Position numbers and translations under genes: made by a program
Shown here: positions 43,166 through 52,590 of the stretch, in pieces
How positions within the stretch are numbered: position 1 is the first letter of the stretch
How the letters are laid out: each line of letters opens with the position of its first letter
The notes under the pieces: generated by a model
Databases searched by the model: none
What the model was told of the DNA's origin: nothing
The model's input: the letters and a program-made list of their open reading frames with translations, nothing else
Origin: Acinetobacter bouvetii DSM 14964 = CIP 107468
GTDB taxonomy: Bacteria; Pseudomonadota; Gammaproteobacteria; Pseudomonadales; Moraxellaceae
Assembly (NCBI RefSeq): GCF_000368865.1
Contig: NZ_KB849729.1
Span: forward strand, 112,001-176,000
DNA length: 64,000 nt
Direction: 5' to 3'

Positions 43166-44158
43166 ATGGATTTAATACAGCCCAATGGCCAGCCCAATTA
43201 TGGCCGGTTCAGCGCTTTGCCTCAGCATATTGATTTGAATCAATATATTTATAAAAACCCTTATGGAAAAGTCCTAACGGGTTGGCGTAAGCGCTTAAAA
43301 TATAAAAAATTTAAATTTTGCTGCATTCAGCATGAACACTACACCATTGGTTTGGCCATTGCAGACATCGCATGGGCAGGACATGGTTTTGTGTATGTCT
43401 ATGACCACCTAAAAAATGAAGTCATAGAATGGAATGCGATTAATTTGCTCGCAGCCAATACCGTGCTGGATGAACAGCCCTTATACAATCAAAGCCATTT
43501 CAGCAAGTCAGGCATGCAGCTGGATATTCAGCATGCCAATGGCGTGCGCTATATTCAGGTCAGCAAGCATGGCGAGCTGCAGCTCAGCGCGCGTATTTTC
43601 TGCGCCGGCACAGATCCGCTTAGCCTGTGCAGTCCAACAGGCATTAATGGCTGGACCTATACCCAGAAGCTCACCACTTTGGGCTGTGAGGGTTTTTTTA
43701 AAAATAAGCGCGGCAATATCATTCAATTTAATGAGCGGACTTTTGCATCCTTAGATGACACTTGCGGCTTTTTGCGCCCTGAAACCGCCTGGTTTTGGCT
43801 GTCTTGCAATTTTTGGGACGCAGAAAATAATCGAATTGGTTTGAACTTGGCATCGGGTGTGAATGAAAGCTTTGGCAATGAAAATTGCTTATGGGTCAAC
43901 GGGGTATTGTATCCAGTTGCAGATGTTCTATTTCAGCAGCAAGATGACAATCAATGGACCATCCGTTCACTGGACAATAAGTTGAATTTAATGATATCGA
44001 CCGGCTGGCGCCGTTATGAAAACTTAAACTTGCGCTTGGTGGGCAGTCAGTTCAGCCAGTGGCAGGCCAAGGTCAGCGGGACAATTGAGCAAGACAATAA
44101 AGAAATTGTGCTGTTAAATGAATATGGATTATTAGAACAGCACTACGCCAAATGGTAG
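43166..44158 (+). CDS. DUF2804 family protein
   Basis: A 330-residue protein with no signal peptide, beta-rich in appearance. Its segments (L-T-G-W-R-K-R near 37, G-L-A-I-A-D-I-A-W-A-G near 62, W-F-W-L-S-C-N-F-W near 208) match the DUF2804 pattern. The family may bind lipids, by analogy with tocopherol cyclase-like or Svf1-like folds, but this is not established. A strong bidirectional terminator follows at 44163-44202. It is monocistronic, 189 bases after the DUF1543 gene. Confidence 0.75.
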   Translation: MDLIQPNGQPNYGRFSALPQHIDLNQYIYKNPYGKVLTGWRKRLKYKKFKFCCIQHEHYTIGLAIADIAWAGHGFVYVYDHLKNEVIEWNAINLLAANTVLDEQPLYNQSHFSKSGMQLDIQHANGVRYIQVSKHGELQLSARIFCAGTDPLSLCSPTGINGWTYTQKLTTLGCEGFFKNKRGNIIQFNERTFASLDDTCGFLRPETAWFWLSCNFWDAENNRIGLNLASGVNESFGNENCLWVNGVLYPVADVLFQQQDDNQWTIRSLDNKLNLMISTGWRRYENLNLRLVGSQFSQWQAKVSGTIEQDNKEIVLLNEYGLLEQHYAKW

Positions 44159-44162
44159 TGAA

Positions 44163-44202
44163 TAAAAAAAGCCGTATCGCAATCTGCGATACGGCTTTTT
44201 TA
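44163..44202. terminator. Bidirectional terminator
   Basis: AAAAAGCCGTATCGCA and TGCGATACGGCTTTTT pair around a 3-4 base loop near 44165-44200. It is shared by the convergent DUF2804 and metal-dependent hydrolase genes. Confidence 0.92.
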
Positions 44203-44231
44203 AATGAGTGATGCATCTTAAATGAAACAGC

Positions 44232-45110
44232 CTACTTGGCGGCTTGCCAAAAGGCTTCACCCGCCTGAATCGGGTCTCCTGTGGCTGCAAGGGTTTTCAC
44301 CCAAACATCGTATTGCGCAATAATAGGGTGTTGATTGGGGTGGAAATTTGGATGAAACCAATCCCAATATTGTCCACGCATACGTGACAAAATCCCTTTT
44401 TTGCCAAAGAACCAAGGCAAGCCTTTCATATTCATTTGCAGGCGTTCACGCACATTAAAGCCATCATGTTTCAGCATAATATTGGTGCGGTAAAGGGTGA
44501 AACCAAACATCATAAACGTAGTAAACGCTAAGGCAAATTTACGGGTCAATTCAGGCACGCCGCCCACTTGCTTCATGACATCAAAGGCCACATCACGGTG
44601 TTCCATTTCTTCTATGGCATGCCAGGCAAATAATGCGCGCGCATAGGGGTGGGCATCCTGCAAGGTGTTTTTTTGGCTAAAGAAAGTTTCCGCCATCAGT
44701 GCTGTTAAGTGTTCCGCGGCGGCAGTCATGGCAATATTGTATTGGGCAGAGCGGTGCTTCAGCTCAAATTTAAAGATTTTATTTAAACGCCGAATAAACG
44801 CATCGACAGGCATGCCTTGCGCTTTCATCACCTGATTCATTTTGTCATGGGCGATGCCATGCTGGGCTTCTTGACGAATAAAATCAGCCACGCGCTGCTG
44901 TAAATCCGCATCGGTAATTTGGTCGCGGAATAAACGCACGCATTCAATAAAATAACGCTCACCATCTGGGAAGGTCAGGCTCAGCGCGTCAAACATGCGG
45001 GTAATGAACGGGTCGCCGCCAAACCAGAAGCGCGGCACTTCATCCAGCTTAAAATTCAGCTGGGTGCGTACGACTGGATTGATTTGGGGGTATTGAACAT
45101 GGGCATTCAT
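44232..45110 (-). CDS. Metal-dependent hydrolase-like protein (PF10118, ferritin-like)
   Basis: A 292-residue helical protein with repeated acidic/His signatures: F-I-R-Q-E-A-Q-H-G near 92-100, A-E-H-L-T-A-L-M-A-E-T near 132 and W-H-A-I-E-E-M-E-H-R-D near 163. These are consistent with a di-metal ferritin-like site, as in PF10118 proteins annotated as metal-dependent hydrolases. It has no signal peptide. Substrate and reaction are unknown. It is divergent from an AraC-type regulator gene with 155 bases between the starts, a layout suggesting that the regulator controls it. Confidence 0.8.
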   Translation of the reverse strand: MNAHVQYPQINPVVRTQLNFKLDEVPRFWFGGDPFITRMFDALSLTFPDGERYFIECVRLFRDQITDADLQQRVADFIRQEAQHGIAHDKMNQVMKAQGMPVDAFIRRLNKIFKFELKHRSAQYNIAMTAAAEHLTALMAETFFSQKNTLQDAHPYARALFAWHAIEEMEHRDVAFDVMKQVGGVPELTRKFALAFTTFMMFGFTLYRTNIMLKHDGFNVRERLQMNMKGLPWFFGKKGILSRMRGQYWDWFHPNFHPNQHPIIAQYDVWVKTLAATGDPIQAGEAFWQAAK

Positions 45111-45265
45111 TTTATTTTTACTTCAATTGCCGGTGATGTTTGCAGTATGTCTAAGATTGAAGCAAATGTTTTGACAGTTATTGCCAATTTTTATACATTT
45201 AACGCCAAGGTGAAAATGATAAATGTCAAATTAAACACTGCAAAATGATGGAAAAGGGGTGCGTG

Positions 45266-46297
45266 ATGCAAGAGCTTCAGATTCCCAATGGCTATTTTCA
45301 GCTTTGGCGCATGCATATGGCGGAATTGAAGATGGATGATGCGCATCTGCATTTTTTAGCGCCATATCAGCAGCAGCTGAACCATGTCTTGTCTTTGCCG
45401 ATTGATTCGCAATCGCCGCATTCTTTTTTTTCTGCGGTGATGGAGCTGACCCGGCAGCATCTAGACTGTCCGCAGCTGATTTTTGAAATGGCGAAGTTCA
45501 TCCGCGCGGAACATTTTGGGGTGCTGGGTTATATGGCCAGCCGCAGCGACAGTGTGGCGGAGGCGCTGCAGCATATTATGCGCTTCAGCCGTTTAGTCAT
45601 TGATGGCGCCGCAGTTATCCCAATGCAGCTGCAGTCCAAAGGCAAGGAAATCTATTTATATTGGCCGCTGCATGATGACAAATATGCGCTGGTGAACGAG
45701 CTGACGACGGCCTGCATGGCGCGCTTAGCCAAGCAGATTTTTCCGGCATCGCTGCAATTGCTCAAGATTCAGTTTGCCCATGCGCCGCAAATGGCCCGAT
45801 ACCATTATGAAAAGTTTTTTGGCTGCAGCGTTGAGTTTGGGCATGCAAAGTATTCCTTTGTCATCAGTTCGGACAGTCTAGATTTAAAATCTGAATTGGC
45901 AGATCCTTCACTGAAGCGGCTGCTGCTGAAGCAGGCGGAAGAGGCAATTGCATCCAAGCCGCATTTTGAAAATATCGTGCCGCAGATCCATGTGCATGTG
46001 GCGGAATACCTGCGCCTGAATGCGCAAGCGCCAAAAATTGAAAGCATTGCAGAAGAGCTGCATTTGTCTGTCCGCACGATGCAGCGCCAGCTGAATGGGC
46101 AGAACACTTCGTTTAAGCAAGTGCTGGATGCAGAACGGATGAAGCGCTGTGAGCAGCTGCTGCAGCAAAACACGCCTATAGCTCAAATTGCGCTGCAGCT
46201 GGGGTATTCAGATCAGTCGGCCTTGGCCAGGGCGTATAAAGCCTCAACAAGGGAAACGTTAATGCAGCGCAAGAAGCGGCTGAAACCGCAGCTTTAG
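45266..46297 (+). CDS. AraC-family transcriptional regulator
   Basis: A 343-residue regulator starting at ATG 45266, with AAGGGG at 45254-45259 as ribosome site; the ATG at 45245 is unsupported. The N-terminal part is an arabinose-binding-like/OruR-type ligand domain (about 15-195) and the C-terminal 100 residues form the AraC double helix-turn-helix, with S-V-R-T-M-Q-R-Q-L and I-A-L-Q-L-G-Y-S-D-Q-S-A-L-A-R-A-Y-K segments. It is divergent from the PF10118 gene, its most likely target. The inducer is unknown. Confidence 0.88.
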   Translation: MQELQIPNGYFQLWRMHMAELKMDDAHLHFLAPYQQQLNHVLSLPIDSQSPHSFFSAVMELTRQHLDCPQLIFEMAKFIRAEHFGVLGYMASRSDSVAEALQHIMRFSRLVIDGAAVIPMQLQSKGKEIYLYWPLHDDKYALVNELTTACMARLAKQIFPASLQLLKIQFAHAPQMARYHYEKFFGCSVEFGHAKYSFVISSDSLDLKSELADPSLKRLLLKQAEEAIASKPHFENIVPQIHVHVAEYLRLNAQAPKIESIAEELHLSVRTMQRQLNGQNTSFKQVLDAERMKRCEQLLQQNTPIAQIALQLGYSDQSALARAYKASTRETLMQRKKRLKPQL

Positions 46298-46346
46298 TTG
46301 AGCCAGCAGCATTCTGCTGGCGGGATGAATGGCTGGAGCCTGTCTT

Positions 46347-47690
46347 TTAGCGCTGGAGTTTTGCTGCGCTTAAGCGGGGATAGCGCAAGAGAATTGACAA
46401 AATGGCGCAGATGGCCAGCACCCAGCAGTAATAGATGCTGCCAAGCAGTTCAACCGGCGAAATTTTAGCAATGGAGCAGGCCAGCAGCAATTGTGCGCTA
46501 TAGGGAATCAAGCCCTGAATGACGCAGGAAAAAATATCCATCAGCGCAGCTGCACGTTTCGGATCGACACCGTATTCTTTTGCCACTTCACGCGCCATAT
46601 CCCCGGATAAAATAATGGCCACCGTATTATTGGCGACAAATAAATTAGAGAAAATCACCAGGCAGCTGATGCCAATCTCGCCGGCGCGCTGCGCGCTGGC
46701 TTTAAACAGGCGGGTTAAGCGGTAAATGCGCTGAATCAGCCACTGCAGGCCGCCCTCGCGCTGCATAATGGCAGAGAGGCCGCCAAGCAGCATTGACAGC
46801 AGCGCGACTTCAAACATGCTGACAAAGCCGTCATATATGGCATTATTCAATTGCAGCAGGCTGAATTCCTGCTGAGCGCTTAAGCCGATCAATCCTGAAA
46901 GTATAATGCCAATGCTTAATACCGCCAGAACATGGAGGCGGCTGAATGCCAAAATGAAAACCGCAAGGTACGGCAAAATCAGCCAGGCATTATATGCCTT
47001 GTATTCGATGGCTTGGGAGTCATGGCTGATCAGCATGTAGATCAGCAGGCTGACGATTGATGCCGGAACAGCAATCCACACATTCACACGGAATTTATCA
47101 CGCAGCTGCACTTTCAAGCTGCTGGTGGCGGCAATGGTGGTATCGGAAATCATCGAAAGATTGTCGCCAAACATGGCGCCGCCAACCACTGCGCCAATGG
47201 CGTAAACCGCCTCAATATCGGTGGCTTGGGTAAAGCCGAAGGCAATTGGGGCGCAGGCGGCGATGGTCCCCATAGATGTGCCCATCGCTGTAGCGATAAA
47301 AGCAGAAATCACAAACAGCATCGGCAGCACATAGGCAGGCGGAATAATGGACAGGCCCAGCTGCACCGTGGCATCGACACTGCCAATCGCGCTGCTGACG
47401 CTGGCAAATGCTCCAGCCAGCATGAAGACCATGAACATTAAAATCAGATTCGGGTGGCTTGCGCCTTTCAGGAAGGTATCAATGCCGCTGTTGAGCGGGC
47501 CTTTATACATCAGCACCGCTAAAATAACGGCAGGCAGGGCGGCAATCGGGGCTTTGACTTGATAAAAGGCAAACTCGGTGCCAATGATGGAATGGTAAAT
47601 ACCGCTGCCTAAAAAAATGGCTAAAAATACAATAAGCGGCAGCAGCGCATAGGCGTTTGCCTGCGCTTTTGCTTGGGTGTTGAAGGTCAT
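46347..47690 (-). CDS. NhaC-family Na+/H+ antiporter-like transporter
   Basis: A 447-residue inner-membrane transporter with about 11-12 helices. The family pattern G-T-S-M-G-T-I-A-A-C-A-P-I-A near 137 and the D-N-L-S-M-I-S-D-T-T-I-A-A region near 176 match NhaC/MleN-type antiporters. It may exchange sodium for protons or a carboxylate pair such as malate/lactate; the sequence does not decide. It is convergent with the AraC gene and has its own promoter in the gap to trpA. Confidence 0.85.
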   Translation of the reverse strand: MTFNTQAKAQANAYALLPLIVFLAIFLGSGIYHSIIGTEFAFYQVKAPIAALPAVILAVLMYKGPLNSGIDTFLKGASHPNLILMFMVFMLAGAFASVSSAIGSVDATVQLGLSIIPPAYVLPMLFVISAFIATAMGTSMGTIAACAPIAFGFTQATDIEAVYAIGAVVGGAMFGDNLSMISDTTIAATSSLKVQLRDKFRVNVWIAVPASIVSLLIYMLISHDSQAIEYKAYNAWLILPYLAVFILAFSRLHVLAVLSIGIILSGLIGLSAQQEFSLLQLNNAIYDGFVSMFEVALLSMLLGGLSAIMQREGGLQWLIQRIYRLTRLFKASAQRAGEIGISCLVIFSNLFVANNTVAIILSGDMAREVAKEYGVDPKRAAALMDIFSCVIQGLIPYSAQLLLACSIAKISPVELLGSIYYCWVLAICAILSILLRYPRLSAAKLQR

Positions 47691-48047
47691 AGAAGATAAA
47701 AAGTAAAACAGTGCGCATAGTATAAAGCAGGTTTTGCAATTTCCAAAAACGGTAAATGTAAATGCTAAACCTGTTATTTATATCAGTTTTTCATCTATAA
47801 AATTAAGAATATCCAAATACTTAACGTTTTGTAATTGAGTAAAATTAGGCATCTTTGATCATTGTGCAAAAAGCTGAAATATCCGTAAATGTTGCTTTCG
47901 GATTGTTCTGGAAGTTTTGCAGACTGTACAAATGCCGGCAGAAACGCTCACACCCTGTTCATTGAGTGAAAAATAGCGTTACAATGCAGTGTCTTGTATT
48001 TTTACAAAGCCAACTCGTTTTGAACCATTCAAGGAAAGTATAGCCCT
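47691..48047. other. Intergenic region carrying the trpA and antiporter promoters
   Basis: There is no gene in about 357 bases. A TACAAT -10 at about 47981-47986 with TTCATT 16 bases upstream is a candidate trpA promoter. The same TTACAATG string occurs upstream of trpF (about 39579-39586). No Trp-rich leader peptide, attenuator or T-box was seen. Confidence 0.4.
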
Positions 48048-48851
48048 ATGTCACGTTTAGCCGCACGTTTTGAAACACTTAAATCTCAGCAGCGTAAAGC
48101 GCTGGTTTCTTATGTCATGGCTGGTGACCCGCATCCGCAAGTAACTGTTCCATTGCTGCACGGCATGGTTGAAGCGGGCGTGGATGTGATTGAATTAGGC
48201 TTGCCGTTTTCTGATCCAATGGCAGACGGCCCAGTGATTGCGCTGGCTGCTGAACGCGCGTTGGCAGGCGGCACCAATACCCTTGATGCGTTGGACATGG
48301 TGAAAGAGTTCCGTCAAAAAGACACAGAAACACCTGTGGTTTTAATGGGCTACTTAAACCCTGTTGAAGTGATTGGCTACGAAAAGTTTGTGGCTTATGC
48401 CAATGACTGCGGTGTAGATGGCGTGCTTTTAGTGGACTTGCCGCCGGAAGAAGCAAAAGATTTAGATGCAGTGCTGCAGAAATACGGCATGGATCAGATC
48501 TTCCTGCTGGCGCCAACATCTACAGATGAGCGCATTCAGCATGTGGTGAAGCAGGCCAGCGGCTTTATTTACTATGTTTCCCTGAAAGGGGTGACAGGCG
48601 CTGCGACTTTAGATGTTGCAGAAGCGGCCAGCCGCATTCAGAAAATCAAATCGTATACCAATATTCCAGTTGGTGTCGGTTTTGGTATCAGCGACGCTGC
48701 ATCTGCTAAAGCCATGGGTGTGGCTGCAGATGCCGTGATTGTCGGCAGCGCCTTTGTTAAGCAGTTTGCAAATTTAGCCCCAGAACAAGCCGTTACAGCA
48801 ACGGTGAATAAAGTTAAGGAGCTTCGAGCCGCGCTCGATGAGTTAGTATGA
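48048..48851 (+). CDS. trpA: Tryptophan synthase alpha subunit
   Basis: A 267-residue TIM barrel that cleaves indole-3-glycerol phosphate to indole and G3P. Catalytic Glu49 is in [11 protein letters not shown] and Asp60 in M-A-D-G-P. The phosphate loop G-V-G-F-G-I-S is near 213, and G-S-A-F-V follows. GGAAAG precedes the ATG. It overlaps accD by four bases (ATGA), so trpA is transcribed with accD and folC rather than with its partner trpB. Confidence 0.97.
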   Translation: MSRLAARFETLKSQQRKALVSYVMAGDPHPQVTVPLLHGMVEAGVDVIELGLPFSDPMADGPVIALAAERALAGGTNTLDALDMVKEFRQKDTETPVVLMGYLNPVEVIGYEKFVAYANDCGVDGVLLVDLPPEEAKDLDAVLQKYGMDQIFLLAPTSTDERIQHVVKQASGFIYYVSLKGVTGAATLDVAEAASRIQKIKSYTNIPVGVGFGISDAASAKAMGVAADAVIVGSAFVKQFANLAPEQAVTATVNKVKELRAALDELV

Positions 48852-49744
48852 GTCAAGACGTGAAATCAGGGAAAATTCTAAACCCGTCTACACCGTGGAC
48901 GGACCGCGCTGTGCCAGGCATCCATATGCCCGATGAACAGCAGGCGCTTAAAGCCACTTTTACAGAGCCGACTATTGAATGCCCTGAGTGCCATGCTTTA
49001 GTGACCCGTACAGCAATGTCGTTCAATGCTTATGTTTGCCCGCAATGCGACGAACATCTGCGCATGAAAGCGCGCGACCGCTTAAATTGGTTCTTTGATC
49101 AAGTGCAAAATGAATTGGGTCAGGAATTTAAAGCCAAAGATCCGCTGCATTTTGTTGACAGCAAGCCATACCCAGAGCGTCTGGCTGAAGCGCAGCAGAA
49201 AACCGGCGAGACTGAAGCGTTAGTGGTGATGCAAGGTCTGCTGAAAGGCATCCCTTTAATTGCCTGCGCTTTTGAGTTTGATTTCATGGCTGGTTCAATG
49301 GGCACTGTAGTGGGCGACCGTTTTGTACAGGCTGCTGAACGCGCCATTGAACAGAAACAGCCGTTAATTTGTTTTGCTGCTTCTGGCGGCGCACGCATGC
49401 AGGAAGGCATGCTGTCCCTGATGCAAATGGCGCGCACTTCAGCCGCGATTCAGCGCCTGAAAGAAGCGGGCTTGCCTTATGTTGTTGTGCTGACCCATCC
49501 TGTATATGGCGGCGTCACAGCATCTTTGGCCATGCTGGGCGATGTGCATATTGCTGAACCTAAAGCCATGATCGGCTTTGCCGGCAAGCGCGTGATTGAA
49601 CAGACGGTGCGTGAGAAACTGGAAGAACCGTTCCAGCGCGCAGAATACCTACTTGATCATGGCGTAATCGATCAAATTGTTCACCGCCACGCATTACGTG
49701 ATACTGTATACCGCATTATCAGTAAATTGATGAACTTGACTTGA
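48848..49744 (+). CDS. accD: Acetyl-CoA carboxylase carboxyltransferase beta subunit
   Basis: A 298-residue subunit that pairs with AccA to carboxylate acetyl-CoA to malonyl-CoA. The N-terminal zinc ribbon uses Cys45, Cys48, Cys64 and Cys67. The crotonase-like domain contains [11 protein letters not shown] and the [10 protein letters not shown] oxyanion segment near 180. It overlaps trpA (ATGA) upstream and folC (TTGA) downstream, indicating tight translational coupling across three unrelated pathways, a conserved gammaproteobacterial order. Confidence 0.97.
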   Translation: MSQDVKSGKILNPSTPWTDRAVPGIHMPDEQQALKATFTEPTIECPECHALVTRTAMSFNAYVCPQCDEHLRMKARDRLNWFFDQVQNELGQEFKAKDPLHFVDSKPYPERLAEAQQKTGETEALVVMQGLLKGIPLIACAFEFDFMAGSMGTVVGDRFVQAAERAIEQKQPLICFAASGGARMQEGMLSLMQMARTSAAIQRLKEAGLPYVVVLTHPVYGGVTASLAMLGDVHIAEPKAMIGFAGKRVIEQTVREKLEEPFQRAEYLLDHGVIDQIVHRHALRDTVYRIISKLMNLT

Positions 49745-51024
49745 ACACAGCGCCTCTTGCAACCGATTCTTTAAACACATGGCTCGATTATTGGAGCCAT
49801 GTTCATGTTACGGGCATTGATTTAGGCTTAGAGCGCGTGATTCCAGTGGCAGAAGCACTGGGGGTGACACGTCCGGAGGCCAAAGTATTTACCGTAGCAG
49901 GAACCAATGGCAAGGGGTCTACCACCACCGCGTTGGCCGCCATTCTAAATGCGCAAGGCTATAAAGTGGGGCTGTACCAGTCCCCGCATATTTACCGCTT
50001 CAATGAACGGGTAAAGCTGCAGGGAATGGAAGTCAGCGATCAAATGCTGATTGAGGCTTTTGTGGCTGTCGATCAGGCGCGCCGTGACTGTGGTTTATCC
50101 TTATCTTTTTTTGAAGCCACGACCTTAGCGGCTTTTGTCATTTTTAAAGCGCAGCAGTGTGATGTCTGGGTGCTGGAAGTCGGTTTGGGCGGCCGTCTGG
50201 ATGTAGTGAATGTCATTGATCCGGATGTGGCGGTCATTACCAATATTGGTCTGGATCATACTGATTGGCTGGGCGATACCATTGAAAAGATCGCTTTTGA
50301 AAAAGCCGGCATTATCCGTCCGAATATCCCCGTGGTTTTTGGCGGTCAGCAGGACTTGCCGCACGCCATTGAAAATAAAGCCGATGAGTGCCAAGCTCAG
50401 CTGCATGCAGTCAACCGCGATTATTTTTATCAATTTGCAGAAGATGGCCAGTCTTGGCTGTTTGCATCTGCAGGCACGACTTTAAAATTGCCAATCGGCA
50501 GTTTAGCCTTAGAAAATATCTCTACCGCTGCCGCGGCGGTTCTGCTCAGCGGACTGACGGTATCGCAGTCAGCAATCGAGCGGGGCATTATCAATGCCAA
50601 GCTGCAAGGCCGTTTTGAAGTGCGCAAAATTGCAGAAAAAACGGTGATTTTTGATGCCGGACATAATCCGCATGGCGTTGATTTTTTGTTAAAGCAATTG
50701 CAGAAATTCTTAGAATACAATAAACAGTACACAGAAGTGATCAGTGTTTTTTCAATGCTGTCTGACAAGGATATAAATTCTGTCGCCAATTTATTGAAAG
50801 ACACTGTTTTAATGTGGAAAATTGCACCATTAACCGTTCCGCGCGCTGCCGATATAACACAATTGGATTCTGCACTACAGGGGCTTAATGTGCAGCACTT
50901 TGATAGTGTGAAATTAGCTTTTAAATCAGCCGTAGATGACGCGAAAAATAATCAGCTGATTTTGGTATGTGGTTCATTTCATACCTTAGAAGCGGTATGG
51001 GAGTATTTGGAAGAATGTCAATGA
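49741..51024 (+). CDS. folC: Bifunctional folylpolyglutamate/dihydrofolate synthase
   Basis: A 427-residue Mur-ligase-like ATPase that makes dihydrofolate and adds glutamates to folates. The P-loop G-T-N-G-K-G-S-T is at 54-61. L-E-V-G-L-G-G-R-L-D-x-V-N near 146, the I-G-x-D-H segment near 167 and F-D-A-G-H-N-P-H-G near 303 are conserved. It starts with TTG overlapping the accD stop by four bases and overlaps the SPOR-protein start by four bases at its end. Confidence 0.95.
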   Translation: MNTAPLATDSLNTWLDYWSHVHVTGIDLGLERVIPVAEALGVTRPEAKVFTVAGTNGKGSTTTALAAILNAQGYKVGLYQSPHIYRFNERVKLQGMEVSDQMLIEAFVAVDQARRDCGLSLSFFEATTLAAFVIFKAQQCDVWVLEVGLGGRLDVVNVIDPDVAVITNIGLDHTDWLGDTIEKIAFEKAGIIRPNIPVVFGGQQDLPHAIENKADECQAQLHAVNRDYFYQFAEDGQSWLFASAGTTLKLPIGSLALENISTAAAAVLLSGLTVSQSAIERGIINAKLQGRFEVRKIAEKTVIFDAGHNPHGVDFLLKQLQKFLEYNKQYTEVISVFSMLSDKDINSVANLLKDTVLMWKIAPLTVPRAADITQLDSALQGLNVQHFDSVKLAFKSAVDDAKNNQLILVCGSFHTLEAVWEYLEECQ

Positions 51025-51992
51025 ATAACAAACAGCGCTGGATGGGCGGTGTTGTTTTATTAAGCGGCGGTGTCTTGCTGACCGCATTGCTTTTAAAAGG
51101 CAAAGAAGAAATTCATCACAATCAGGTTCAGGCGTCTGAAACTGCTGTTGAGGCTGCTCAAAAAAATACGAATAACAGCGCATCTCAGCTGACTGTAGAT
51201 GTTGAAACGGAAAAGCGCCTGCTGGAAGCGCAGCGCCAAGCCCGTGAAAAGTCTGTGGCTGAGCAGGAAGCGCGCGCTGCAGAATTCTTGGCAATGCAGC
51301 AGCAGGCCGAAGCGGATGCTGCCCGCAAAGCTGCCGAAGAATATGCAGAATTGAATGCGCGCCGTTCAGCGCAACAAAGTTCAGATAACATTCCGCCAGA
51401 GCTGGTAGAGGATCAGGCAGCTAAACAAAAGCATCTTGCTGAGGATAAACTGGCGGCTCAAAAAAAGTTAGATCAGCAGAAAGCAGCACAGCTCAAGGCT
51501 GATCAAGTCAAACAGGATGCTGCCAGAAAAGCTGCTGATGCAGAAAAACATGCTGCGGATGAAAAGCGGAAAGCTGAACGTTTAGCTGCTGAAAAGAAAG
51601 CCGCAGAAAAACAGGCGTCTGAAAAACAAGCCGCAGAAGCCAAGCGGAAGGCAGAAGAAAAGCAGAAAGCCGAAGCAAAGCATAAAGAAGACGCCAAGAA
51701 AAAAGCTGAAGCGGAAAAAGCCCGTGATTTACTGGAGCATGGCGATAAGCAATGGATGGTGCAGGTGGCGCTGGCAGCCAATGAGGCCAATGCTGATGCA
51801 GTGGCGTCTAAGCTGAGGGCAAAAGGCTATCGAGTAACCAAGAGCCCGACCTCAAAAGGTATCCGCATCATGGTGGGCCCATCGAAAGACCGTGAATCCG
51901 CAGATTCTGCGCGCAAGAAAATCAACTCCGATGCCAGTTTGGGCATGAAGTCGGCATGGGTCATTGATTGGGTGCCGCTCGATAAGCGCTAA
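51021..51992 (+). CDS. SPOR-domain cell-division protein (DedD-like)
   Basis: A 323-residue protein starting at ATG 51021 (ATGA overlap with the folC stop). It has a short cytoplasmic N-terminus, one membrane helix (about 8-26), a long Ala/Lys/Glu-rich helical region (about 45-240) and a C-terminal SPOR domain (about 246-320) for denuded septal peptidoglycan. Position after accD-folC and architecture match DedD, which localises to the division septum in E. coli. The Ala/Lys-rich linker is compositionally biased, so homology there is not informative. Confidence 0.85.
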   Translation: MNNKQRWMGGVVLLSGGVLLTALLLKGKEEIHHNQVQASETAVEAAQKNTNNSASQLTVDVETEKRLLEAQRQAREKSVAEQEARAAEFLAMQQQAEADAARKAAEEYAELNARRSAQQSSDNIPPELVEDQAAKQKHLAEDKLAAQKKLDQQKAAQLKADQVKQDAARKAADAEKHAADEKRKAERLAAEKKAAEKQASEKQAAEAKRKAEEKQKAEAKHKEDAKKKAEAEKARDLLEHGDKQWMVQVALAANEANADAVASKLRAKGYRVTKSPTSKGIRIMVGPSKDRESADSARKKINSDASLGMKSAWVIDWVPLDKR

Positions 51993-52014
51993 GCGGCATC
52001 CGTATAGATGATAT

Positions 52015-52590
52015 TCAAGATGGATCCCCCAGCTGCTGGCGGATCCATTTTATATTCTCAGGGCTGAATAATTTTTCAATATTGCTCCAGATGGGGTGAA
52101 AGCCATAGCCGCCATGTTTCATTTCATTCAGCGCATCTTCTACAAGCCAGTGCTCGTAAATAATCCGGTACATGGCAATGCTGGCGCCAGTGCGGTCAGA
52201 ACCATGATAGCAATGAATTAAAACTTTCTGATGGTTCTGCTGGGCGTGCTGAATGCTTCGCATGACCTGAAGCAAATCTTCTTTGGAAATCGCCCAGGTC
52301 TGAATGGGGATATGCACCAATTGAAAGTTTTGGGCGGGCAGTATGCTTTCATCGGCATTGCGTGATCTTAAATTGATCACCACTTGAATGTTTTGCGCTT
52401 TGAGCAACGGCAGCAGGTCAGAATGGGGCTGTTCACTGCGGTAGACGAAAGGGCTGATTTGATAAAAATTGGCGTTGCCTTTAATGGCGGTTCCCCAGTG
52501 TTCAGGGCGCTGCTGATCAGGCCAAACCGCAGATGTCATGCAGCCTGTCAGGCTCGCGCTCAGCATGAGTGTTAAAGCAAGGCGTTTCAT
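52015..52590 (-). CDS. Dual-specificity/tyrosine phosphatase-like lipoprotein
   Basis: A 191-residue protein with lipobox L-T-G-C (Cys17) and a cysteine-dependent phosphatase domain. The Y-R-S-E-Q-P segment is near 50-55, V-V-I-N-L-R-S near 70 and the C-x5-R P-loop I-H-C-Y-H-G-S-D-R-T-G has Cys127 and Arg133. This resembles Siw14/DSP-like phosphatases. As a lipoprotein it would act in the periplasm. Its start overlaps the stop of the upstream metallo-beta-lactamase-fold gene by four bases, so they form an operon. The substrate is unknown. Confidence 0.82.
   Translation of the reverse strand: MKRLALTLMLSASLTGCMTSAVWPDQQRPEHWGTAIKGNANFYQISPFVYRSEQPHSDLLPLLKAQNIQVVINLRSRNADESILPAQNFQLVHIPIQTWAISKEDLLQVMRSIQHAQQNHQKVLIHCYHGSDRTGASIAMYRIIYEHWLVEDALNEMKHGGYGFHPIWSNIEKLFSPENIKWIRQQLGDPS

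Noticed and set aside
50967..51020. N-terminal extension of the SPOR protein
   Set aside because: These codons lie inside folC; the ATG at 51021 gives the standard membrane-anchor N-terminus and an ATGA overlap.
51500..51790. Serine/alanine-rich minus-strand frame inside the SPOR gene
   Set aside because: Mirror image of the Ala/Lys/Glu-rich coiled-coil coding strand; composition artefact.
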